This document shows positions 10,943 to 20,990 of a stretch of DNA of 64,000 bases, piece after piece. A program made the translations under genes and the position numbers. Position 1 is the first letter of the stretch. The number at the start of each line of letters is the position of its first letter. Under the pieces are notes generated by a model. The model had not been told where the DNA came from, searched no databases, and worked only from the letters and a program-made list of their open reading frames with translations. The DNA comes from Ischnura elegans (Eukaryota; Arthropoda; Insecta; Odonata; Coenagrionidae). The DNA is taken from assembly GCF_921293095.1 (NCBI RefSeq), contig NC_060258.1:8508607-8572606 (forward strand). Reading direction: 5' to 3'.

Positions 10943-11871
10943 CTGTAGATTCTGTTTAATGGGTCCGCCGGTTACTTGGGGCAGCCGCTTAATTGGGGCA
11001 GATCTTGAAGAACAGAACCCAATAGAGGATTATCCCAGAGTATTCTCCAATTGGGACAGCATGCCGCTTTATTGGGCCATGAGTCGGCGATATAGACTAT
11101 ATACTCGCGACGAAATTAAAATTTTTTGTATTCAGAATTCTATTTTTTTACATTTTTCTCCTTTGATATACTCTTATTTTTCACAAATGCTCCTATTCTT
11201 GCCCTATTTTGAAAGCTCTTTTTGTTATACTATCTGCATGAGGATAGGACTTTTCTATAATAGGGCTTAGTAAAAGACATTCATTCAGCGTCACCCGAGG
11301 CTGTGAAAAATATTTTTAACTAAATTGTTATAGTTCTTAAAATGATAATAAATTAACTCCACTCTCTGATGTATTAATCAAATTAATAGTTTAACCCTTC
11401 CGCTGCTACAAGTGGGAATACCCGCAAAAAACATTATGGTTATTGCCTTCGTCATGCGGGGATATTCCACGACTTTCAAAAAACTTTTCCTTTCAGCACG
11501 ACATGCGGGTAAATATCTCTGTTACAGGCTGTTTTCGAAAAACCCTCCCTTCTGTTGTAGGTGCTGTCATCTGCTCGAAATTCTAGCGGAACTACGTCCA
11601 TTCGTGCGACGACATTCAGCGACGTCAAATGAATGATTCAATTCATTTTTTTCTGGATAATAGGCAAAATAATGGAACCGATGAAAAATCTATTGAAGCA
11701 GCAAAAGGGTTAATAAACTCATGTTGGATTATAAACATTCTTAAGTCTTCTTTCCATCATTTCAACATTTGTTTATGCCCATATGCAGGATAGTTCGCCT
11801 AATTGGGACAGCCGCTTAATTGGGGCAAAGTGCACAAGTCCCGGTATGTCCCAATTAACCGGACTGAACTG
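10943..11871 (+). mobile_element. Tigger-like MITE inserted in the LINE
   Basis: The left end TGTAGATTCTGTTTAATGGG and right end CCCAATTAACCGGACTGAACTG are related inverted termini; inner segments repeat CTTAATTGGGGCA. TA dinucleotides flank it at 10941-10942 and 11872-11873. A second copy lies at 46023-46540. It carries no transposase and contains its own insertion at 11395-11709. Confidence 0.7.
11395..11709. mobile_element. piggyBac-like MITE, 315 bp, TTAA target
   Basis: CCCTTCCGCTGCT and AGCAGCAAAAGGG inverted ends lie directly inside TTAA at 11391-11394 and 11710-11713. The paralogous copy of the host MITE at 46.47 kb reads AATAGCTTAATAAACTT without the insert, an empty site that proves TTAA-specific insertion. 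Confidence 0.85.
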
Positions 11872-12237
11872 TAATAAATTTGAGAAATTTATTTTGGACA
11901 CGTTCAAGCCGTATTGAGTCTGTATTATAGTAAGGTGGCCAGTTAACAACAGAATATTCTAGTTTTGACTGTACCAGAGCTATATAAATAGCCTATAAAG
12001 AATGGGCACTGTTAAATTTTTGACAAATTTTGATGAAAATTGGCAATTTTCATCCTTCCATGTAAGAATGAAACGGTGTAAAATATTTCTTAGCTATTTC
12101 TGCCATTTTTATTTTCACGATTTTCATTTTCACCATTGGAAGTTTGGGTGAAACTGCAGTTTTTCAATGAATGCGGTCTCCAGAGGCACTTGTACCTCCA
12201 GAGGGAATTAATTTGTCTCAGCCATACTTTTCATCCA

Positions 12238-12600
12238 ATGGGATAGTTTCCTACATCAAAGAAAACAAATTGCATTGATTGCGAATCCTTACCCACCATT
12301 AAGGCCTGTTTACACGATATATTAACACGTACGAGTTAATGTACGTTTGCGTGAATGATTTTTGTGGACCGGAACGGAACATGTACCTATTCATGAACCA
12401 AATTAGAACAGGTTCTATTTTCTGTGCATGCATTCGCACAAGTTGGGTGGTTACACGATGCATTTTGGCGTTCATTCTCATGTTCATACATTTAGACATA
12501 AACCCATACGTGTTAATGTACCGTGTAAACAGGCCTTTAGTGTATTAATAATGTACAAATTATTTGGTTTAAGAAATCCCAGTTCGGATTTCAAATTTAA
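12238..12600 (-). mobile_element. Repeat A, partial inverted copy 4
   Basis: GGGATAGTTTCCTACATC to about 12580 is the right end of repeat A in reverse, split by the MITE at 12302-12536. The rest of the element is missing. Confidence 0.75.
12302..12536. mobile_element. PIF/Harbinger-like MITE, 235 bp, TTA duplication
   Basis: Inverted ends AGGCCTGTTTACACG and CGTGTAAACAGGCCT, flanked by TTA (12299-12301 and 12537-12539). Other repeat A copies read CCACCATTAGTGTATTC at this point, giving the empty site. The open frames on both strands here arise from the self-complementary sequence and are not genes. Confidence 0.85.
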
Positions 12601-13655
12601 ATGATTTATCATTCATAAACTCCGCTAGCTATGAAATGGCATTCAAAGTAGCATTTGCCTGTCATTTCGATGAGCGACAAAAGGGCCTGGGTGACACAAT
12701 AGTTGTTTTTAGACTGGTTTGAAAAATCGTCAACTGCCGGCAATGCATTACGAACCCCGGAGATAGCAGATGTTAGCCCACCCGCACGACAGGACGGAAT
12801 TTCAAAAGCACCTATGAATTGTTGTATAAACTAGTCATATTAGTAATCGTGAAATTGAATGTAAAAGAAAGCCCTTATAGGGACACGTAAACCTTAATGC
12901 ATGAGTCATATGGACCGAGAGCTTTGCTTGGATGAATGTTCTAATGTAAAATAACCCTCTTAGTAGGAATAAGCATAGTATGATTTCTCAGATTTTGCTT
13001 CTGCTTTTTAACTCTTTCAAAATACCTCACTCCTGTGGAGTGCGAGATGAAGAAAGAGATATCATTGGCATTATGATTAAGGCTTACAAAACGATTATTA
13101 TTACCCTATCAAACGAAGGAAACTCCGAACTTAGGTAATTTTTATGGGTGATCATCAAGAGATGTTTCCCTGAGCTCTGTGCCTCATGCATGCATTGGTA
13201 ATTTCAGATGATCTAAAATTCCAATCTACTCGTATAGAATGATGGGCGCCAATCTGGACTTTTTTAAAAATAAGGTTAAAACGAGCGTGCTGCGCCCGCT
13301 CCCAGTGGGCTTCCCCCGCTCTTTTCAATGCAGGTCCACAGAGGGATAGGCGCGTTTCTTATTTCAAAATGTAGAAAAAAAGGCAGGGTCTTATGTGCAA
13401 ATTTAATTGGAATGTTCATGATCAAATTGAGGTCAGAGGACCTCTTTAAACACAGCATTGGAAGTAATTACACTATCCCCTGTTAAACGCACATGATGAC
13501 TCATACTTACGTATCAACAGGAGACTTGAATGTGGAATCAGCCGCATTTTGATAAAAGTTATTTAAAGAATGCGGGATATTGTTGCAAATGAACAAATGT
13601 ATAAGTTTGTGCGCCGTTAACGTCAGGAATTTTTACTGTTTTTTTTTTATTATTT
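12601..13655. repeat. Intronic sequence with repeat A fragment at 13081-13285
   Basis: 13081-13285 matches the middle of repeat A (CTCATGCATGCATTGGTAAT; CTACTCGTATAGAA) without either end. Around it I see nothing recognisable. Confidence 0.6.
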
Positions 13656-13820
13656 AAAAACCAATTTTAGGAAACAATAGCAATATTTAGGAAGTAAGAT
13701 ATGCTGTCGCATGTTCTCCGATAAATTCTGTGCATTTTGGTACCTCATTGGTAGAGTTTGGTTGCGTATAAGTTGAGAAAAAGGTAACCTTACTGCAGAA
13801 ATAATATAGAAGATCATTTG
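13655..13820 (+). repeat. Dispersed repeat shared with 27880-28050
   Basis: About 155 bp, beginning CCAATTTTAGGAAACAATAG and ending near AAATAATATAGAAGATC, recur at 27893-28050 in the same orientation with few differences. Neither copy is coding; the family is unknown. Confidence 0.75.
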
Positions 13821-14197
13821 AAAAACGCTAGTCTTCTTTTTGTTATATTTCGATTCTTTTCCGAAGCGCTTTTGGAATATCCAATTTCTGAGGAGTGCAT
13901 GAAGACGAAAGGGATGAGGGATTTATCTTTGGAAAAAAAATCAAGTAGTTAAAAGTGTTGTAACAATTTTTTATTTTCACTTCGATGCACTTACAAATAT
14001 TGTTATTACTCTGTGTAAACAAACTCGGGAGCAAAAACACGTCCGCACATCACCACTATTAAAATCCAACTCCCCATTCACTCCATCCCACGCCATCAAC
14101 AACAATTGCCCCACATTATTACTTGTTATTGTCCACTTCATTGTCCTCCTCCCATCTATTTTCACAGCCATATCCAACCCAAAACAACTCAAAAATA

Positions 14198-14868
14198 TTT
14201 GAAAAATCTTCTCGGAATACCGCGCGGGTTAGATTATTTAAGAGCGCCGACGTTTCGGGTACCGACTCGCTACCCATTCTCATGACTACTGATAGAAAAT
14301 TCGAAACGACCATTGAAGCCCAGCGTTAGGAGGAGCCGGATTGGTCGAGATCCGATTGTTATCGTGGAAGACCGTGGACCAGCGTAGACTTAGCTCTGGC
14401 AAGCATAACTCTCTTAAGGGTTCTGTTCCAAGAGCTGCTGATCAAAAATCCGGTGTCTCTGTTTACTTTCTTATTTACAAGTTTTATTTCAATCGCCTCT
14501 TTGGTTAAACGGTCCCAGAAATGACTCGATCGCCATAAAACTCTGGTGTCATCCCACAGTATTTTATGGTCCTCATCCAAGCTATGCTCGACTATGGCTG
14601 ATTTTTCAGGTTGACCAAGGCGGAAAATGCTTGCCAGAGCCAAGTCTACGCAGGTCCACGGTCTTCCGCGACAACAATCGGATCTCAACCAATCCGGCCC
14701 CTCCTAACGCTGGGCTTCAACGGTCACTACGAATTTTCTGTTAGTAGTCGTGAGAATGGGTAGCGAGTCGGTACCCGAAAAGTCGGCGCCATTTCATAAA
14801 CTTACCCATGCGGTATCCCGAGAAGATTTTTCAAATATTGTTCGCCGGGAAAGTGTTAAATCACATAA
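14198..14868 (-). mobile_element. Penelope-like element with about 205-bp inverted ends
   Basis: Left arm 14198-14408 and right arm 14632-14835 are inverted copies (for example AGACCGTGGACC versus GGTCCACGGTCT). The unit is flanked by a 12-bp direct repeat AACTCAAAAATA (14186-14197 and 14869-14880). The minus-strand frame 14359-14688 reads VEHSLDEDHKILWDDTRVLW and LTKEAIEIKLVNKKVNRDTG, which is the conserved segment following the GIY-YIG domain in Penelope-like proteins (H ... ES/EAIEI ... N-R-D-x-G). Severe 5' truncation plus an inverted copy of the 3' end is typical of these elements. Confidence 0.75.
14252..14285 (-). ncRNA. Degenerate hammerhead-like motif in the left arm
   Basis: On the minus strand: TGAGAAT, then GGGTA paired with TACCC across a 9-base loop, then GAAAC. 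The 5' core strand deviates from CTGANGA (G8 is lost), so it is unlikely to cleave. A sister motif sits in the right arm at 14749-14780 (plus strand), where GAAAC has become GAAAA. Confidence 0.3.
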
Positions 14869-15224
14869 AACTCAAAAATAGTTATTACAGTGTGTTGTAC
14901 CCTTCTTAAGGCCCGCAATGAGTCATCATCTGGTATCTTCAGCCCCCCAGATTAAAAATTTCATGACATTAGGTTCACTACATAGAGGTTACAGTGTAGA
15001 CTCGAAATATGCCAAATTTATGCGTCTACAATTTTTCGTTTCACTTACAGTTCTACAATCTTTCAGGGCATCATGTGACATCAATCTGATTCTGTTAATT
15101 GGTTAATAGGCTTTAATAAGGATTAATAATACCCTGTAAAACGAAGGAAACTTTCTGATCATGGGCATTTTTGCACAAAGGTTAAGAAAAGACTTCGCTG
15201 TTTCACAATATAAAATATATCTGC

Positions 15225-15255
15225 GACCGGTTTCGATACAGCGTATCATCATCTG
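15225..15255 (-). ncRNA. Hammerhead-like motif, left arm of hairpin
   Basis: The minus strand reads CAGATGA, T, stem II GATAC / GTATC with loop GCT, then GAAACCGGTC. Position 4 is A instead of U, which normally abolishes the core. The ACCGGT after GAAA is palindromic, which could allow dimer formation as proposed for other minimal hammerheads. Confidence 0.4.
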
Positions 15256-15340
15256 GCAATTGCAAGTATCAGTACATAGAATTTATACCCTTGAAGGCGT
15301 TAGAGGGGTAAGAATTCTGTGTACTGATACTTGTAATTGC

Positions 15341-15371
15341 CAGATGATGATACGCTGTATCGAAACCGGTC
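15341..15371 (+). ncRNA. Hammerhead-like motif, right arm of hairpin
   Basis: The same motif as in the left arm, on the plus strand: CAGATGA, T, GATAC-GCT-GTATC, GAAACCGGTC. Stem II is perfect. The U4-to-A change is shared by both arms and so predates or was copied with the inversion. Confidence 0.4.
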
Positions 15372-15701
15372 GCAAATATATTTTATTTTGTGAAACAGCA
15401 AAGTCTTTTCTTAACCCTTGTGCATCATGAAGGAGTTTCACCATGTTACGCCAACCACCATCGCATAGGCAATTTTATTAGGTGATTATTAAGAGATGTT
15501 TCCCTGAGCTCTGTGCCTCATGCATGCATTGGTTATCTCAGGCGATGTAAAACTTCTATCTACTCGTATGGAAACTAGGTCCCTGTGACGTCACGTGGAG
15601 TGGCATCGCACGGGTGCCAATCTGGCCTTTTTCAAATGAGGTTAAAATTGACTATTAACATTCGTCTAAACTGGGATTTCTAAAATCAAATAATTTATAT
15701 A

Positions 15702-16394
15702 CAGTAAAACCTCTTTGCATCGTAGTGGAGGGGACCAAAATTTGGGCATTTTGATGTATGGAGGTTCACTGTAGAGAGGTTTTAGTGATAGGCACCATTT
15801 TTTCATATCCTTCGGAAATGAAAGGCACATCTTATTAACCATTATATTTATGTGTTTAAACACACATGCATGCATCAGTGAACATATATTAATTGCTTAA
15901 TAAATACAGAAAGTGAAGCTATTGCATGATTTTTACCATGATTCGAGAAAAAATGATGTTTACTCTCTCAATCCAACTGTCGCTTAAAATGATTAGGATA
16001 GTTGGATATCTTTTTTCTTTTTTACTGTTTAGTATGCCCTCATATGGAACATAATATCCATAACTAATTGTTAATGTGAAAATTACAGCATATTAAAGGT
16101 GTATAAGAATAAAAAAAATAAGGGTGAAAAATTTATTGCTGAAAATGTCATTCCATGTACGTAATCGTGGCTGTGTTAATGGCCTCTTGTTGTCTCGGTA
16201 CGATTTGCGGAGGTAGTTAGGCTGTCTCGGGGGTGTCTCCTTGGTATGATAAGTGGAGGGCTTATGAAATAAAGAGGTTCACTACAAAGAGGTTTGCCTA
16301 TAAATTTACATGTTCATCTGATGGGGACCGTAGGGGTGGTAGGATGTATGGAGGTTTACGATGTAAAGAGGTTCACTATGTAGAGGTTTTACTG
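15702..16394 (+). mobile_element. pogo/Tigger-like MITE, 693 bp, TA duplication
   Basis: Ends CAGTAAAACCTCTTTGCATC and AGAGGTTTTACTG are inverted termini, flanked by TA (15700-15701 and 16395-16396). The host repeat A elsewhere reads TTTGTATATTATGAATAC here. Repeated AGAGGTT / GGAGGTTCACT motifs occur near both ends. No transposase. Confidence 0.85.
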
Positions 16395-16596
16395 TATTAT
16401 GGATACACTAATGATGGGTAATGAATCACAATCAATGCCTTTCGTTTTCTTTGGTGAAGGAAACTACCCTATTTCCAAACTGAGGCAAAAGTGGTGCTGC
16501 TTCATTTGTTGCAATACTTTCAAATCCGACTGTACAATGATATTTTTAGTGCCATCTGGTGGAAGGTTTTAATTTGCGCTTTGTCTTTCGTTTCAG

Positions 16597-16734
16597 GTGA
16601 GCAAAGATGATATGCTTCCGAATGCAATTTGCAACTGTTGTATGGAGAAGGTTGTTGACTTCAGAAACTTCAAGACGATGTGCATCAATTCAAGGATAGA
16701 ATTTCTGAAGGCCTCTGCCAGCGTTGGACTCGTC
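16597..16734 (+). CDS. ZAD protein, exon 2 (C-terminal half of ZAD)
   Basis: Acceptor TTTCGTTTCAG at 16596, donor GTC|GTGAGT at 16734, 46 codons, phase 0 on both sides. Peptide VSKDDMLPNAICNCCMEKVV then DFRNFKTMCINSRIEFLKAS. This is the D-x-LP-x-x-IC-x-x-C...F-x-x-F-K...C-x-x-S half of a ZAD and follows exon 1 without a gap: C56-x2-C59 completes the four-cysteine zinc site. The junction residue order ...LIQID|VSKDD matches family spacing, confirming the splice. Confidence 0.9.
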
Positions 16735-16860
16735 GTGAGTTTAAATCGCTCTCTTTTGTCTTTTTGTGAGGACTCGCTCGTGAATGTACTGCACACGTCT
16801 GATTACCATAAATTTTGGCACTTTTTCAGTTTTTAACACGTAGCATACCGGGGTATTTAA

Positions 16861-17693
16861 CTGTAATGCAGGCAATGTGAGTCTCTTGGACTCATCGCAT
16901 CATCTTTTTGAGAATTTTTTTGCGTTATTGAAATGTCAGCATGTTGTAAATTTTTTACTTCTTCTAATTGTATATATCCTATAAATTAGAGTAGTTCAAA
17001 CTTCTTTCGGAGTTAAAGCAAGTTAGAAATAATTTTTTTCCCTGAATTCCCACAAATCCGGGCAAGGTGAGTGTGTTTGCACGAACTGTAAACGCCGTTT
17101 TACACGGTACACGGAATTGCGCAATCTGACGCACGTGCGAAGGCACGATCAAAATTGCGTCGTGTAAAGCGGTGAATTGCTAGAACACATGCGAGAATGC
17201 GTGGATGCGAGACGGCAAAATAGCCCCTGTTCTAATTTCGTTCATGCATTCGCGCAATTCCACGCCATTTTAGAAATAAATGCAGCTCTAACCTGCGCAA
17301 TTCCGTGTACCGTGTAAAACGGCCTTAAAAAGTAATGTGCATTTTACAAATATTTGGTTTGAATTGTCAAAATAATGTAACATTATCACTATGTACATGT
17401 AACGATAAATATTTGGTGTTTTATGTAGTGAAAACAGAAAGAATTAGTCAAAAGAGTCCACTGTACTCGCTGTTTGACTATGTATGAAATAATTAAGTAA
17501 TGTAAAACTTTTGTTATACAAAGAATAATAAATTTTATGTTAAATGATTCTAGAGTGCACAATATGTACAAATTGATGTGAAAAGTAATAATTTTTCACT
17601 GTTTAATAGTTTAAATTAAAAGCAAAAGTTGAAAGAGTCCATTGAACTCACCTTGCCCGATTACATCAGAAAAATATGTTGCCTGTATTAGGG
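16861..17693 (+). mobile_element. piggyBac-like MITE (family Q, copy 1), TTAA target
   Basis: Bounded by TTAA at 16857-16860 and 17694-17697. Ends TGTAATGCAGGCAATGTGAG and CATATGTTGCCTGTATTAGGG-type are inverted (CCCTAATACAGGCAA). A second copy, reversed, is at 54727-55323. This copy contains the Harbinger MITE at 17092-17325, absent from copy 2. Confidence 0.8.
17092..17325. mobile_element. PIF/Harbinger-like MITE, 234 bp, TAA duplication
   Basis: Inverted ends ACGCCGTTTTACACGG and CCGTGTAAAACGGCCT flanked by TAA (17089-17091, 17326-17328). The paralogous site in family Q copy 2 (near 55090, reversed) lacks it. Inner GCGCAATTCCGTGTACCG pairs with CGGTACACGGAATTGCGC. Confidence 0.85.
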
Positions 17694-17697
17694 TTAA

Positions 17698-18200
17698 ATT
17701 CCTAAAGAACGCCGAGATTGGAAATATGTGCCTATTAGCGTATGGGATCCGGTGCAGAAAGACTTAATCTGCGAACTGAATAAAATACAAAGGAAGACAA
17801 TGTGTTTCCTCAAAAACTGCTACGGGCGTGCAGACAGTGTTACCCAGATGTTAAGATTAGGCTGGGAGCCGCTGGAGACTCGGAGGCTGCGCGCTAGGCT
17901 TAGATTGCTTGAACAATTGAGAATGGATATCTTTAAGAGCGACACAGAGAACATCATATTAGAACCACACTACGTTTCCAGGTCCGACAGAAGCGTTAAA
18001 TTAAGAGATTTTTTGCCGAACGGATAGATATGCGAATTCGTTTTTCCCCCGAACCATAAAGGACTTTAATAAACGCCAGTCCCAATCTCGTTGGAGTACT
18101 TCATTTTTTTTTTATTAGCTGTAAACGGCTGGTGTCCTAACACCCCCTGCCACATGCCTTTTAGTCGGCTTGCGGGGTATTATGTAAATGTAGATGATGT
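17698..18200 (+). pseudogene. 5'-truncated LINE, ORF2 C-terminus and tail
   Basis: Frame 17728-18027 reads ISVWDPVQKDLICELNKIQR, then CYGRADSVTQMLRLGWEPLE TRRLRARL; W-D-P...L..IQR...S-V-T-x-M-L...L-G-W-x-x-L-x-x-R-R is the C-terminal signature of jockey/CR1-type LINEs. The tail TTTTTTTTATTAGCTGTAAA, then CGGCTGGTGTCCTAACACC, ends in GTAAATGTAGATG, a GTAGAT-type tail repeat. Further copies of the same 3' end lie at 42.4-43.4 kb. Confidence 0.8.
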
Positions 18201-18830
18201 AAATTAGGGCGTAATGCCTTAAAGGTTTAAACATGGTTAAAAAGCTAATATTAAGAATATAACTTTACCCAATCAAATGTTATGATGCATCAATTCATCA
18301 AGAAAAACGAACAACAACTGAAAACGTACTAACGAATACGTGTTGTACGCTTTAAAATTGTTTAGGTTGACGCGCCTAAATGACGAGAATCTTCGTCATC
18401 CGTCCGGAACGTTCGGGAAAAAAATGACGAGAATTCTCGCCATCCGTATGCAACGTGTTGAGAAAATTTCAATGTTTTTGACTTATTTTGCAATTTTTTC
18501 CGTGATTGTTGATCATTTCGCTGCTTTTTATACTTCAAACAACCAAAAAGCACTTCTCTTTTTAAACAAATCCGGGAATAAAGTTGAAGCCGCGAATTTA
18601 AGCTACAGGCTCTCGACGTCACCGCATTTCCGCATCCCAAGAACTCTCATTCGAAGTGCTATCATCGACATCGCTACACCGCCAATAATGTCTCTTTCCC
18701 AACCAACTTAACATTGAGAACTTAAGAATTTTGTAAGGACTTAAGAATTTTGGTCAACTGCGGATGAAGAGATTAGTTATGTGCTATAAAATTGCGTGCG
18801 TACGTTGACTGTTTATTATTTTCTATGTTA
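18201..18830. other. Intronic sequence with a 123-codon frame of unknown meaning
   Basis: A plus-strand frame at 18340-18711 is open, but overlaps an imperfect short repeat (GACGAGAATCTTCGTCATCC / GACGAGAATTCTCGCCATCC) and an equally open minus frame. No motif is recognised; I treat it as non-coding. Confidence 0.3.
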
Positions 18831-18831
18831 G

Positions 18832-20110
18832 GAAGTTGCTGAGTTAAGTTTGAAGTTTTCACTATTTCGCACTACCTTGTGAACTGTATTTCCCCCTTAG
18901 ATATGTGTTGCTCAGTAGTACGGCAGAGTAATACTCCCTATCATCCGGCTGCGGCTTATCGGTGTGACGGATTATCCGTGCATGATATTTACTGTTGCTC
19001 AATATTTTCCGTGATCTTTATATAAAAAAAAAAATTGGACGCAAAAGGATTCGGAATTACTGCATTAATGCTAGGATACACCTGGCTCATTATTTCCCTT
19101 ACAATCCCCATCATAAAACGGAAGTGATCCCGCGCTAGCTGCATTAATGGGAGCACCATGTTCGTGTTTTCCAAGCCTCGCAGTGCGCGACCGTGCTCCA
19201 TGGTCACTGATACACATCGTGCAGCAGTTGCAACCCGGGCAACCTGTGCGAGAGGCGACTATGTGGCATGGTGCCTGACAGTGTAGTTTCCGACGTCAAG
19301 CGATGACTATGAAGCATTTGTGCAATCCACTTTTCTGTATCCGTGATCATACAGCCACAGACGTATGGTTCATTATTTTCTATGTTAGGAAGTTGCTGAG
19401 TTAAGTTTAAAGTTTTCAATATTTCACACTACCTTGTGATCTGTATTCCCCCCATCGATATGTGTTCCTTAGTAGTACAGCAGACGCCCGATTATCTTGC
19501 TGGGGTTTATCCGTGCATGATTTTCACTCTCGTTCAATATTTCTGCGATCTCTATAAAAAAAAAAATAAAACCGAATGCAAAATCACCAGAATAGGGTGG
19601 TTTCCTATTATTTTTTTTATTGCCTAAATCAAAAGATTATTACTCCTGGAGTACGTATTCCACGCTTTTAGATTTTTAAATGGCGATATCTATTTTTCGT
19701 GATTAAAAGGAAAAATGAAAATTTTCAAGCGCACGAAAACGCAACAGCTAAGTACGAATGCTGGGAAAAAAAATGCTGGGTAACGAATCGTAATCAATGC
19801 CTTCTGTTTTCTTTGATGAAGGAAACTACACTTTTATTTAATTGTAATGCTATGATACACCGGGCTTATTAGCTGCACTCATGGGAGCACTGTGTTCCTG
19901 TTTTCCAAGCCTCGCAGTGCGCGATCGCGCTGCGTGATCACGGGTACACGCCCCGCAACAGTTGCGACCCGGGCAGCTTGTGGGAGATGCCATCACATGG
20001 CGTGGTGCCTGACAGTGTAGTTTCCGACTTTGCGCAATGGTTTTGAAGCATTCGTGCAAACATCTTTTCCATATCCATGACCACACAGCCACCAATGTGT
20101 GGTTTTTGAA
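18832..20110 (+). repeat. Tandem duplication, unit about 545 bp
   Basis: Unit 1 (18832-19375) and unit 2 (19378-20110) share TTTTCTATGTTAGGAAGTTG, CTTAGTAGTAC/CTCAGTAGTAC, TTTTCCAAGCCTCGCAGTGC and GTGCCTGACAGTGTAGTTTC in the same order. Unit 2 is longer because it contains the repeat A derivative at 19593-19833. Confidence 0.8.
19593..19833 (+). mobile_element. Repeat A, internally deleted derivative (about 240 bp)
   Basis: Left end TAGGGTGGTTTCCTATTA through GCTGGGAAAAA is joined directly to GCTGGGTAACGAATCG and the right end GGAAACTACAC. The MITE-like internal deletion occurred between short GCTGGG repeats. It sits only in unit 2 of the tandem duplication, so it inserted after, or was lost from one unit after, the duplication. 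Confidence 0.85.
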
Positions 20111-20215
20111 ACCAGGCCTTACATGTAGCATTAATAATACGAGTACAACCATGTTATCACCACTAAAAAGATCAGGAACTGTTGAAGAAAGCTCTCAATG
20201 AATTCGGGAAGCACT

Positions 20216-20335
20216 ATAAAATCAACAGAATAACTGCATAAATAATAATATATTGTTTGTTTTACGTAAATTATGAACATTGCAAGACATTAAAGTGAAA
20301 ATTTGGGTTATCTGTGTTTTCCGATTATAATATAA
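20216..20335 (-). repeat. Empty-site paralogue of the hAT insertion at 36525-38808
   Basis: ATATTGTTTGTTTTACGTAA here is the reverse complement of the joined flanks of the 2.3-kb hAT element (TTACGTAAAACAAACAAT, element, CAAACAATATATTATT), with only one copy of the 8-bp target. Similarity continues to TTTGGGTTATCTGTGTTTTC. Confidence 0.8.
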
Positions 20336-20990
20336 TATAATAATATATATTTATTTATTTTCTGTGGCAAAGCCACCTTAGAAAAACAATACATTTACAT
20401 TATAATATATCAGTCGGCACTAGTGAATACAAATAATAATATTATAGATGTGCACATTTACATTACATATGATATTATTTAATAGTGTTCAAGAATATAC
20501 AATATACAAAGGTGGGAAAGACTTTTACAGAGAAAAAGTTTTATAAAGATATTTCCAGTATTTATATTTAAAAGATTCTATTGATTTCACTTGGGTTAAG
20601 TTCGTTGGCAGAGAATGCCATAATTTTATTGCACTTACAACAAAAGATTTTCCATATACATAACTTTTGTGTGGTGGATAGTAAAAATTAACTTGTCGTC
20701 TAATTTTTAATGAGGATTCAGTAGTCTGTCTTATGGAAAACATATCATACAGATAAGCCGGCATATGATTATGTATTAATTTAAAAATGAACAATTTCAG
20801 GAGATTGTATTCGTGCCGTATGTATCTCCTCATCATTAGCCCAAATAATCGGGATTAAGCTGTAGTATTTTTGTTTTGGTTTGAACCTAGAGTAGGAATG
20901 ACTACTATCAGAGCAAAAAGAAGGTGGAATGCTTTTGCATAAAATCCTGCCCAAGCTCCATAGGGTCGTGTCGTACGTGTCTTTACACAT
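20336..20990 (-). pseudogene. 5'-truncated LINE, RT C-terminus with frameshift
   Basis: The minus-strand frame 20525-20836 contains LLKLFIFKLIHNHMPAYLYD and SFVVSAIKLWHSLPTNLTQV; F-K-x-I-H-x-x-x-P-x-Y-L...W-x-SLP is the end of LINE ORF2. An overlapping frame (20781-20990) carries the preceding part, so one frameshift separates them. The segment 20858-20963 is repeated at 23577-23682. Confidence 0.65.

Larger units (their letters stand above)
10510..11990 (-). pseudogene. LINE reverse-transcriptase C-terminus split by a MITE
   Basis: Read on the minus strand, 11990-11874 gives LVQSKLEYSVVNWPPYYNTD, the S-x-L-E-Y...W-P-Y signature of non-LTR retrotransposons, then RLERVQNKFLKF. The frame is interrupted by the element at 10943-11871 and resumes at 10930-10643 with NLKPLSDRSSSIDALFLYKI and a C-terminal tail. 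A frameshift exists near the junction. The 3' part runs into AT-rich sequence ending about 10510. Dead copy, 5' truncated. Confidence 0.7.
15172..15424. repeat. Long near-perfect hairpin, about 119-bp arms, with hammerhead core in both arms
   Basis: 15172-15290 (starting TGCACAAAGGTTAAGAAAAG) is the inverted copy of 15305-15424, with a loop of only about 14 bases. The arms differ at very few positions, including TTGCAAGTATCAG versus CTGATACTTGTAA. The hairpin is inserted in repeat A. Each arm contains ACCGGTTTCGATACAGCG followed by TATCATCATCTGG, the hammerhead-like signature. Confidence 0.85.
15108..16471 (+). mobile_element. Repeat A, copy interrupted by a hairpin and a pogo MITE
   Basis: The left part of repeat A is missing; the rest is present in three pieces (15108-15160, 15440-15701, 16397-16471) separated by the hairpin at 15172-15424 and the MITE at 15702-16394. 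GTGACGTCACGTGG is intact near 15586. It ends GGAAACTACCCTA at 16471. Confidence 0.8.

Noticed and set aside
18340-18711. 123-codon frame
   Set aside because: Overlaps an imperfect inverted/direct short repeat and a comparably open antisense frame; no motif.
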